This document shows positions 32,651 to 45,153 of a DNA stretch of 64,000 nucleotides, piece by piece. Position 1 is the stretch's first letter. Each line of letters begins with the position of its first letter. The notes under the pieces were generated by a model, which did no database searches, was not told where the DNA came from, and was given only the letters and a program-made list of their open reading frames with translations. A program made the position numbers and the translations under genes. The DNA comes from Nemophila menziesii (lineage: Eukaryota > Streptophyta > Magnoliopsida > Boraginales > Hydrophyllaceae), in NCBI GenBank assembly GCA_029959085.1, contig JARWIR010000007.1, positions 43,575,137 to 43,639,136 of the forward strand, given 5' to 3'.

Positions 32651-33674
32651 GACTTTTTATGTAAAAATCTTATTATATTAATTCTGTGTAAGTATTTTTT
32701 AGTGATTTATAATCTAAGACAAATTAAATTTTTTATTCACGTAAGACTAAGATGTAATAATATAATATGTTTTTCATTTCTCTATAAATGGAACAGGAAT
32801 TGTTAGAAAAAATAAATTGAATATTTTTTGGGGGTAATTGGAGAAAAATGCCTCCTTAATGAGGCTATTAATTTTTTTAAGCCTTTAACTTTTTTATTTA
32901 GAGATAAATGCCTTCTTAATTAAGTAATTAGAAAAAAAATCTCCTTAATTATTTCTTTTCCCTTTTTACCCAATATAAATACTACTTATTATAAACTAGG
33001 TAATTAATTCCCCAATTATTATCACACACTCACACACAATCCTCTCTATCTGTTTCTCTCTCTCTTTCTCTCTCCTCTAACCGTTTTATTCCATCTCCTC
33101 CATTGATAAGCTCACGAAGCTCACGAAGCTAACTCACGAATCTAACTCGGTTTTTTCTTCTTCTCCAAAGGTAAACTAACCTCTCTTCTACCTCTCACGC
33201 TCTCTATCTCTCTCGGCTCTTTTTTTTTTTTGAATTTTTGATTTCATTTTGTTGTTTTGCTGATTTGCAGGTTTTAGTTTCTATATATACGTATACATGT
33301 GTATGTATTCTCTATTTTTAAAGCATTTTCATTCACATTTTCATGCTACTTTACAACTTGTACCAATTCTACTGTTTTGAAGCTTTTTCTCTTCTAATTG
33401 CTTGTTTTGTGTTGATTTTGTGTTTATATTCTTAGTTTTGTTCATATTTTGGTTTGATATTAGCAAATTTTTGTGTTTAACCTCTTTTTGTTATGATAAT
33501 GTGTTTACACTCTTCATTTCTTCATATTTTGCTTACTTTTCTGTAAATTTTGTGTTACATTCTTCATTTTGTTCATTTTTTGCTTCTATACAGCTAAATT
33601 ATGTGTTTAAACTGTTTTACTCGCAGTATATTGTGTGTTTGAGTTGTAATTCTGTGAATAGGTTTATGCAGTTG

Positions 33675-33825
33675 CAGAATTCCATGTTTTAAACATGGAA
33701 TTCTGTGAAGAGGTTTGTGCAGTTGCAGAATTCCATGTTTAGAACATGGAATTCCATGTTTTAAACAGTATGAAACTATATGAAACATGGAATTCCATGT
33801 TTAAAACATGGAATTCTGCAACTGC
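33675..33825. repeat. CCATGTTTAAAACATGG palindrome cluster (MULE copy 2)
   Basis: Four or more near-perfect palindromes of the type GAATTCCATGTTTWAAACATGG in 150 bp, bracketed by TGCAGTTGCAGAATTCC and its inverse GGAATTCTGCAACTGCA. The whole cluster could therefore fold into one hairpin. Confidence 0.85.
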
Positions 33826-33907
33826 ACATAATTTTTTCCCTTTTCTACTTCTTCCCTTGTTTGTGTTATTGTATTCTAGTACTTATGTCATGACTTGTTT
33901 TATGCAG

Positions 33908-34135
33908 ATGGTTATGGCTGTAGTTAGGTTCGGTTCTCAACGTTCTATGCGTTTGCTTGATCTTTTCCCGACTCTCGATTCTGTTTTCAATTACGTGTTT
34001 CCACGATCCCAAGTAGCATACATTTGGTGGCCACAAAGATTTGGTTCTGAAAAACAACCGTTGGAGTCAACTAATCAGTCACGTCGGTCAATGCCATTAA
34101 TTGTCAAGTTGCTTTTGATCATTATATTCTTGTAA
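33908..34135 (+). pseudogene. MULE transposase N-terminal fragment (inferred)
   Basis: After the acceptor TTTTATGCAG an ATG opens MVMAVVRFGSQRSMRLLDLF...FPRSQVAYIWWPQRF and runs about 75 codons to a stop. The same start occurs in MULE copy 1, where a transposase tail follows, so it is taken as the N-terminus of the element's transposase. No catalytic motif is present. Confidence 0.45.
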
Positions 34136-34959
34136 CAGTTGTTCAATATTCACCGGTTTAACAATTTTTACAGTTTCTATTGTTATGTTTTGGATCCTTT
34201 TTGTTTTTATATTGTGTTTTGATTAATTTCTTTATAATTATTATCTTTCTGTATAGGTTTCGATTCGAGTAGCTTAAGTTGTTAGTGTGCAGGTTAGTAA
34301 ATTTTCATGTTTAAACATGGAATTTCATGTTTCAAACATGGAATTTCATGTTTTCAAACATGGAATTCCATGTTTCAAACATGGAATTTACAAGTCATTT
34401 TATGTGTTGCGGATTTTGCCTGCCTTTTTGAGTTTTTTATTGGTATTAAAACTGTTCTAATCAAATCTTTCACAATATGAAATACTAATCAATTTCCATT
34501 TCTAATCAAATTCTTCATAATACTTAATAAACTAACAAGTCATTTTAAACATTACAATCTAAAACATTCCAAAACAAGTACAATTAAATACGAAATACTC
34601 TTTTCAATACAATAATAAAAACGTCAACACATTCATCAATATTCTTTTAGATAACTGATTCTTTGATCTTTGTTTTCGCTGAACTGCATATACACTCTTC
34701 AATGAACATAATCCACTAAGGGGTTGCTCATCACTTAGAAAAGCTAGTAGTTCTTCCTTTTCACTACTTGTATCTTATCATCTTCTTTTTCATCAGTAAA
34801 TCTTCTTCTTGGAGGCATTTTTACTTGTATTTACACAAACTCCAACCACAAGAAACAAATTAGTAGTCTTGACTTAATAACTTTTCTTCTTGGTGCCATT
34901 TTCACCTGTTTTACACAAACTCCAAGCACAAGAAAACATATTAGTAGCCTGAATTGAGT

Positions 34960-35400
34960 TAATTCCATGTTTAATACAGTTATCAAAACATGGAATTTCA
35001 TGTTTAATACAGTTATCAAAACATGGAATTTCATGTTTTGATAAATGTATTAAACATGGAATTCCATGTTTAAAATAGTTACTAACAACATTCTGCAGAA
35101 TTCTATATTATGCAGTAATTACACTATAAGGTCCCTAAACTACACATTCTATCTATAATACAGTTATCAACACATGGAATTTAATGATTTGATAACTGTA
35201 TTAAACATGGAATTCCATGTTTAATACAGTTACTAAAAACATTCTGCAAAATTCCATATTATGCAGTAATTACACTATAAGGTCCCTAAACTACACATGA
35301 TGTCTATAATACAGTTTTCAAAACATGTAATTTCATGATTTGATAACTGTATTAAACATGGAATTCCATGTTTAATACAGTTACGAAAAACATTGTGCAG
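34960..35400. repeat. Palindrome array with 170-bp-scale tandem repetition (MULE copy 2)
   Basis: TAAACATGGAATTCCATGTTTAATACAGTTA recurs near 35,051, 35,203 and 35,355, each followed by CATTSTGCAGAATTC, a GCAGTAATTAC phrase and TAGGTCCCT. The array combines the family palindrome with a repeat of about 150 bp. Confidence 0.8.
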
Positions 35401-36614
35401 AATTCTGCATTATGCAGTAATTGCATTTTAGGTCCCTGTTTAACACATTATTCACATTTTATGACTCTGATCCATCTTTCGTTCATATTGATCACAGTAA
35501 ATTGAACACATTTATCAAATAATCCTATTTTAAACCCTAGAAACTTCTAAATTTAGTTTTTTTATAGAAATCGGTAAGAATTTGTTGATAAATCACGTGA
35601 AATCAGTTTCAAAAGTAAGAAACACTATAAAAAATCTCAAAATAAACATAGAAATTAGATTATATTTCAGTTTCTTCACTTACGTATGTTTGTATTTTTT
35701 TGTTGTTGATCGCGTTTGCTTTTAGTTGTGTTGATTTGCTCGTGTTTTTATAATCGCCGGTGAGTCGTCGTGGAGTCGCTGGTGAGTCGCCGGTGAGTCT
35801 TCTTCATCGTTCGCCATCGTCGTCTCTGTTGCGCGTAGTATGTGTGTGTGCAATTGTGTGTGTTGTGTGTGTGTTTGTGTATATGAACGGTTCAATGTTT
35901 TGTTTTATTATTATTTTTTAATTGTTAATTAGGGATAGTTTTGGCAGAGGCTGTTTTCTCTAAAATGTTTTATTGGAGGCACCTTTTTTTAAACAACTTT
36001 TTAAATATGCATTTACATCTAATTGGCTCATATTTTTAATAAATTTGAAAAAATAAAACTTCATGAATATCAGTCTTTTTAATATAAACTTTTTAAATAT
36101 GTTATCCGCCTTCATGGATAACCATACTCTGGACATTTAAGCTAACTTAACTGATTTATTTTTTTATTTTTAATATTCAGCTAAATATAAATTCTTTTAT
36201 AATTTTTGTCACATTTTTCTAGTTTTTAATAATATTTTTTTGTACAATATGATTTTAAAATTAACAAACATGCCCACTCCACGATAGAACTTTTAAAAAC
36301 CATATAACCGTTATCCCTTATATAACCTATTGAATTGTCTAATATTATTCACCACATAAATAAATACTGAAATACATGATAAACTACAATAGGTATTTTG
36401 GTAATTTCAATATTTTTCTCTAGTTGATCTGGTCCATATATTGTTCGGGAGGAGAGGAAATGTATATAGTAAATGATCATGGAATAAACCAACAGAAAAG
36501 CAACAATTTTGCAGCCTTCTCTCAACATAAAAACAAACTCCATTTTTATTTAAATAATATCCAAATCCTATATTTGTGTGTATATCTATATATATAATTT
36601 TATCGTGTTTGAAA

Positions 36615-37851
36615 ATGTCAATGGAAGGTGTTATTGTAGGGGAAGCAACAACTGATTCTGCACCACCATCTGCGCCAGGGTCACCGAGTAGCAGGATCAA
36701 ATTCTTGGTCAGCCATGGCGGAAAGATTCTTCCTAGGCCAGCTGATAATCACCTTAAATATGTTGGTGGTGAAACTCGCGTCATTTCTGTGCCTAAAGAC
36801 ATTGCTTTCCTAGGTACCCTCCTTTCTTTATCAATTATCATCGTCATCATACATATATCTTGTTTCCTGCCCCGGGAAAGATTCAAGAATTCTTTCCCGG
36901 AGTTTATTTCTTCCGGGAGGGTCGGATTAAATGAAACCGACGCGTGCGTATCAATATTTATCTTTTTCGCTCTCTTAGATAGTAATTTCCAAAAGTCAAA
37001 TGTATAATTTAACAATTTTAATGTCATTATCTACAGAACTTATGAAGAAGCTCACTTACCAACTAGATGGTGAAATGATCCTCAAGTATCAACTAGTACT
37101 CGAAGACATCGATACATTAGTTTCCGTAAAATCCGATGAAGATCTAAAGCACATGTTTGAAGAAAACGACCGATATGAAAGAGCCGGATCACCGAGACTT
37201 CGAGCATTCTTATTCCCAAAAACCCCGATTATAGTCGACAGTAGCTCATCAACCGAATTGCCTCAAGCATCGGACCAACGATATATCGATGCTATAAACG
37301 GGTTTGTTCGCCCTCTAAAAACAATCACAAAAAGACGTCCAAACCTCAACGTAAACCTCGGATCTCAAGGGTTTGGTTTCTACTCGCAAAGCGCTTGTAC
37401 TTCACCAAGATCACCGGACAGTTGCACGACCGAGACGATGTATCACGAGACTATACTCCAAAACAATCACCGAAACGATAAAATGAGGATTCAAAAGGTT
37501 AAGAGTTCGCCTAGCTTATGTAGCCTTGATAGTCATCAACAAAGTAGTCCAAGCATGAATCCACATTTCCATCATTATAGGCAACAACCTTTGAACCATA
37601 GCAATTTATATATCAAGCCCCCAATAGATCCTAGAGGTGGTGGTGCACCTGAAAGAATGTTTTCGATTAGCCGATACCAAACGGATCAAGTGCCACAATA
37701 TTATTCCCCTTCTCCTTCCTCAGCTAGGTATAGCCGAGGGCTTAGTGGAGGGTATCCAAAATCTACACATTATGATGAATATGGTCCATATACGAATAGA
37801 CCAGGTAGTGTTCCAATGACTCCAGTTCCAATGAGTCCTCAACATGAATGA
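36615..37851 (+). CDS. PB1-domain (octicosapeptide/Phox/Bem1p) protein
   Basis: Exons 36615-36813 and 37037-37851 (GTACCC...CTACAG intron) give 337 aa. The start at 36,615 (MSMEGVIVGEATTD) is preferred over an upstream in-frame ATG that lies in an AT-rich hydrophobic stretch. The PB1 domain covers about residues 27-115: RIKFLVSHGGKILPRP opens it with the basic strand, HLKYVGGETRVISV follows, and LEDIDTLVSVKSDEDL (87-102) is the acidic OPCA motif. The remaining 220 residues are Ser/Pro/Tyr/Gln-rich and probably disordered. PB1 domains mediate protein-protein pairing; plant single-PB1 proteins of this layout are mostly uncharacterised. It converges on the Hsp70 fragment downstream and has a decayed second copy at 39.6-40.1 kb. 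Confidence 0.9.
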
Positions 37852-38190
37852 CAGACCTGGTTATGGTGGTTCTAGAGTATCGTAGAAGATTATAGTAGCC
37901 GGTATAATTTTAATTACTTGTGAGAATATAGGTCTTGAAATGTTTGTGTTTGCCATGTAACGAATTGTTGCGTACATGACTTGTAATATAACAAAAGAAA
38001 TGATTTGACAATGTCATAAAAAAGAAATCTCCAGTTCATTGCAAATATCTTTATTGTCTACAAGAACTTCTAAAGTCTCTGCTATCATTAACACCTCCTA
38101 TACTTATAATCTCTTCTCCTAACTAATTCTCTAATTCAGTACACGCAAAAACCAAATCTTGTATAATAACTTCGTTATGCACACACATGC

Positions 38191-38948
38191 TCATTTGCTA
38201 TCAGTAAAATCGGTGTCAATGACATCATCATCGGGACCCTTCCCTGATTCTTTGGCCCTACCTTCCGGAGCTGCGTCCGGGCCAGGCCCCACTAAGTTGG
38301 TTATAAAGTCAAAGCATTCATAGCATCTTTAATCTTTTGAGTCGAACCACCTAAGATAGCTTCTTTAAGCTCCCCAAGTTTCGCTTCAACCTTTTCTTTA
38401 ACCGGTACCAGAATTTTCTCACCAAGGTCCTTTACTTGCTTCTCCGTTTGATACACAACAGAAGCCACTTGATTCTTTGTATCTATAGCATCTCTCATTT
38501 CCTTATCTTCCTTAGCAAACTTTTCTGCAACTTTAACCATTTATCCACCTGTTTTTCCAATTCAAACATATAAAACTTTAGACACCTAAATCGCAAATAT
38601 ACACAAGACAAAACATACCTCATCTCCCTGCAAAGTAATAGCCTTACTGGTAATATGATGTATCTTGCTTCTTCCCTGTGCCTTTATCAATAGCGGCAAC
38701 TGATAAAATCCCATTTGCGTTAATATCCCCACGTGGGATACCATCAAGACAGAAGCTTCCGAGAGATTTCTTATCGTTACAAACTCGCGCTCGCCTTAGA
38801 GAACAATGATTTTGACACTTGTCTGACCATTAGCAGCCGTCAAAAAACCTCGAACTTTGATGTTGGTAAGGTGAAATTTGTCACCTTATGTTTGTAATGC
38901 TAATGAAAGTGGGTTCACGTTGAGAAGTACTATATCACTCACACATCT
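38191..38948 (-). pseudogene. Truncated chloroplast Hsp70 copy (3' end only)
   Basis: It matches the last exon and the 3' two-thirds of the sixth exon of the Hsp70 gene at 40.3-43.0 kb. The last-exon part reads KVAEKFAKEDKEMRDAIDTK and GELKEAILGG, but the frame stops early where the intact gene has ALNQEVMQLGQSLYNQ. A final GACGTCATTGACACCG-like block survives near 38,200. The exon-6 part has lost a segment and carries frame changes. Homology ends near 38,948, inside exon 6, so no ATPase domain exists. Confidence 0.9.
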
Positions 38949-39579
38949 TTATATATAATCGACTAGTCAAAATCTCGATGCATATATTCTCTCTAGTTTC
39001 TTTTATAATGTCATCGGTATTGTCTTCTGCATCACATTAATTTTAATTTCAGGAGTAAGAGTCAATCGAATCATATCATGCTAGCAACTTTTTTTCTCAT
39101 GAATTTCCAAACAATATCTGTCATATCTAAATATTTTTTTCTTTCAGAGTTTAGTCAAGACCCTGTCTGTTGTACAAGAAAGTCTTGAATTGTAATATGC
39201 CACAACAGTACGAAACTCACCTTACCTTCAAACAATAAGACTCAAATTTCAGTGCCGACGTCATATTCCTTTTCAAGATTTTTATCCAATACAACAACAA
39301 TTCTGATATCACTTTGTGGGAAAAAATTCAAATTTCCTGTTATGAAAACCAAAAAAAATTAAATAAGCATTTTACGTAGTTTAGTTAAAAATGTCTATAT
39401 CCACAGAGTAATTCAATATGATCATTCACACTATTTATCTTCATCTTCATACGCAATCTCTCTTCATAGGAAATGATCATCGAATATACCAACTCATAAA
39501 AACAACCATTTTGTAACCTCATGGAAACATAAAATCAAACTCCATTTTGTTTAAAAATATCCAAATCCTACCAAGGAAC

Positions 39580-40080
39580 ATGATTAAATTGTTGGTCAAC
39601 CATGGCGAAAAGATTCATCTTACACCGACAGATAATCACCTCAAATATGTTGGTGGTGAAACTCATGTCACTTCCGTGCCTTAAAACATTGCATTCCTAA
39701 GTATCCTTTCTTTATCAGTTATCCAACATACATATATATTGTTCCCTGCCCTATGCAGATTCAAGAGTTCTTTCCCAGAGCTTATTTAATCCGGGAGGAG
39801 CATGTCGGATAAAATGAAACAAGTTTGATGTCATTTTTTACCAAACTTATGAAAAAGCTCACTTATTACCAACTTGATGGTGAAATGATCCTCAAGTATC
39901 AATTAGTTCTCCAAGACATTGATACACTAATTTCCCACAATATTATTCCCCTTCTCAAAGGGTATCAAAAATCTACCCATTACCATGAATATGGTTCATA
40001 TACGATGGACAGGAGAGTCGATAGACAAGGTAGTTTTCCAATGACTCTGGTTCCAATGAGCGATTCTAGAGCATCATAGT
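39580..40080 (+). pseudogene. Decayed copy of the PB1-domain gene
   Basis: Exon 1 homology begins at IKLLVNHGEKI and runs through HLKYVGGETHVTSVP, where a TAA replaces the Lys codon. Exon 2 homology begins at TKLMKKLTYYQLDGEM and continues to DIDTLIS, then jumps by a deletion of roughly 0.6-0.7 kb to the C-terminal YQKSTHYHEYG region. Non-coding homology extends upstream to about 39,420 (GGAAATGATCATSGAATA). Confidence 0.9.
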
Positions 40081-40341
40081 AAGTTATATATTAGATTTTA
40101 GTGTCAAGAAATGTTTGTGTTTATAATAACAAACTGATGTAATATACAAGATGAATAAAACTGATAATGTGATAATCGATTTTTCCAGTAGATTGTAAAA
40201 TATCATTATCCAAAACATTTCTAATCATTAACCCCTCCTATTTATAACTTCTTATCCTACCTATTTCTCTAATCCCACCCCCACATTACACTTAAAAATC
40301 AATCATGCAAAATTATTTCATTATACACACATACGTGCCAC

Positions 40342-42962
<2,621 letters not shown>

Positions 42963-43025
42963 TTTAAAAACTGAAGAAGGTTAGGGTTCGGGAGAAAAGA
43001 TGAATATGAAAACCCTAACCAAACC

Positions 43026-43032
43026 CTTTATA
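43026..43032 (-). promoter_or_regulatory. TATA box of the Hsp70 gene
   Basis: TATAAAG on the minus strand, about 65 bp upstream of the ATG. It predicts a short leader of about 35-40 nt. Confidence 0.55.
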
Positions 43033-43152
43033 GAGAGAAAGAGAGACAGCGAGAGATTTCTAGTACTAGGAAGAACAATGGAGAAAAATGAGAAGATGAT
43101 AAGAAGGTGAGGATTTATGTGGGGGGTAGGTGTAGACACGTGAACGGCTCTA

Positions 43153-43165
43153 GAAAGATCCTGAA
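43153..43165 (-). promoter_or_regulatory. Heat-shock-element-like site
   Basis: GAAAGATCCTGAA fits the alternating GAA-nn-TTC-nn-GAA pattern with one mismatch in the middle unit, about 125 bp upstream of the TATA box. A CACGTG core lies beside it (43,138-43,143). Binding is inferred only. The rest of 43.2-44.3 kb is AT-rich spacer with no recognisable gene. Confidence 0.35.
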
Positions 43166-44316
43166 AAGGATGTGGGAAGATACTCACCGTTAGATTTCTT
43201 ATGCTTATGGGCAAATTGGAAGAGTAAAGATGGTGGTATCCACAAAATCAATTTTTTTTCACACATAAAAAAGAAAAACTTTCTTTCTCATGTTTTTAAA
43301 TTTTCTTATATTCATTAGGACACCATGTCAATATGTTTCTTGACCGTTTGGGGTTATTTTTTATTGTTTTTTTAATTTTCATTGTGTTTAGATCTTTCTA
43401 TAAATTCTTTAGCGATCTGAAATTCTTAACGGCATCGTTTGTTGTCGAAGTTGACCAGCTAGTTATTAATGTTGTTGTATTATGATGGATAATATAATGT
43501 GCCCTTTTCCAACCTACAGGTTGTCGGAGCCCCCAGTGTAGCAGTCGATATCCTGCTTCTTCTCCACGTTGACAACTCGGGTTGGGATAGTTGTCTTGCC
43601 CTACCTTGTCTAATAATGTTGTAAGGCGCTTGGTTTTTAAAGTTTCGATTTGATTTTGCTCGTTTTGATGAGTCTCTGTTTTTTTTTTACAAGTTGTGTA
43701 GAGGTAATTCTCTTGCTTATTATTCTCTTATGCGCATGTTTGTGTTATTTGTTTGTTATCTTAGTTGGGGTTGTCGTCACATTTGGCTTTTATATGTCTC
43801 AATTCTTTCTAGCGGTTTTAAAGAAATCGTTTAGATTGTTTGAAGGTATCAATCATCTACAAATCAATTCAGTGGATGGTTGAAAGATCTTTCTGGGTGT
43901 CGATAATTAATGGGTCGTTCAACCCAGTAAGGTGACATATCCAATTATCAAATGTCTAAATTGATTAATCGGTGTACACAACTATTAAAATGTTATTTAA
44001 ACACAAAATTCCATTATTATATAGTTGGATTGTCTATTATATAAAATAAAAACTAAGTCCAGTCTATCATCCTACCGAACACACATTGTAGGTTCTGTAA
44101 ATTATAAAAACTCCCGTGCAATATAAGTGAACACAATTCAAGTGATAAAATAAAATACACATATAAATACAAATAGATTCATAATTTAAATATTTTAATC
44201 GAAAATATTATCTTAAAAAATTAATATTAAATTTTTATGAAAATAAATAATAAAAAACGTATAACATGATAACAAAATAAAAATAATTATATATAACACG
44301 AAAAATAGATCATGTA

Positions 44317-44432
44317 GAGATCTATTGTTGGCCTAGTGGTTACTCCACAGAGACCAAGAGATCCTGGGACGAATCTCATTGGAGTCATTTACTCCGAGTC
44401 TAAAATGGCTCTCTCATGTATTTAAAAAAAAA
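44317..44432 (+). mobile_element. Short tRNA-derived SINE
   Basis: TTGGCCTAGTGGTTACTC (A-box-like) and GGGACGAATCTCATTGG (B-box-like) are about 35 bp apart. The element ends in a 10-A run, and ATCATGTA flanks both sides (44,309-44,316 and 44,433-44,440). Confidence 0.75.
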
Positions 44433-44607
44433 ATCATGTAAATAAAAAACCAAGTTAAAATTGATAAAATAATAAAATCTGATAATTCATATCAAATTAT
44501 TTAAGTATATGTAGGTATGTTACTCTAATGGTACCAGTTTAGTCCAAATCTAATTGCCAAAAAAACATACTTACATAGTAAACTAAAATAACACATGTAA
44601 AATTATT

Positions 44608-44851
44608 GAGTAATGATATTTGTCACCCCTATTCTCTTCACCCTTTTGTCACCTCCTACGTGGCAGATTACATGACATGATATGTAAAGAATAAAATAAT
44701 TAAGAAATATGATTAAGGAAATGTTTAATTTAAGGAATAAATCAATTAATTAAGATAAGTAAATAAATTACTTACATGTCATGCCATGTAATCTGCCATG
44801 TAGGAGGTGATAAAAGGGTGAAGGGAATAGGGGTGACAAATATCATTACTC
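44608..44851. mobile_element. MITE, GAGTAATGATATTTGTCACC family, copy 3, with 9-bp target duplication
   Basis: A 244-bp element with terminal inverted repeats of nearly 80 bp that run through CACCTCCTACGTGGCAG and TTACATG. AAAATTATT flanks both sides exactly (44,599-44,607 and 44,852-44,860). The 9-bp duplication and long repeats place it with Mutator-like MITEs. It shares its first 20 bases with the two MITEs near 15.5 kb but has a different interior. Confidence 0.93.
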
Positions 44852-45153
44852 AAAATTATTAATGCTTTTTCATATATTAATAGAATAGATTTTATTTATT
44901 TGTTGAAAATAATAAAATTAGATATAAACCTTAAAAACATCAAAAATATTCTGACGTGTCAATAGCTGTTTTACATTAAACCTAAGAAGACCCATTTCAG
45001 CTTTGCTTCTTCTCCATCTTCACTCTCTCAGTCGCTCTTTCATCACTTGACACTTGGAAAAAAAACTTGGTGGAGTTAAATAACTTCTCAAAAAACTCTT
45101 TATTCTTCCCTTACATACTTTCTCCTTTTTCTGATTATCACAATAAAAAGAAA

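Larger units (their letters stand above)
32830..36029 (+). mobile_element. KI-like MULE, copy 2, with near-perfect 9-bp target duplication
   Basis: The left end GGGGGTAATTGGAGAAAAATGCC and right end (inverted GAGCCAATTAGATGTAAATGC) match the two ends of the foldback element. ATATTTTTT (32,821-32,829) and ATATTTTTA (36,030-36,038) flank it, 8 of 9 identical. The left 1.2 kb matches copy 1 closely in inverse orientation: CTCT-rich leader, CATGTTTAAAACATGG clusters, then GCAG|ATGGTTATGG. An inverted MPPRRR start of the Ulp1-like gene lies at 34,820, but the rest of that gene is deleted. It has three palindrome clusters (33,675-33,825, 34,300-34,390 and 34,960-35,400). Confidence 0.85.

Noticed and set aside
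38301..38540. 79-codon minus-strand frame as a separate small Hsp70-like gene
   Set aside because: It is the truncated duplicate of Hsp70 exon 7, with an early stop and no ATPase domain or promoter of its own.
39825..40079. 84-codon frame resembling the PB1 gene as a functional paralogue
   Set aside because: The preceding exon has a stop, and the frame joins the PB1 end to the distant C-terminus by deletion.
43650..43883. Hydrophobic 77-codon frame in the Hsp70-purD spacer
   Set aside because: T-rich DNA produces Leu/Phe/Val-rich frames by chance. No splice or family support was found.
45067..45153. Upstream in-frame ATG as the start of purD
   Set aside because: It would add 29 residues rich in Phe, Asn and Tyr before a segment that already looks like a complete transit peptide. 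It remains possible without transcript data.
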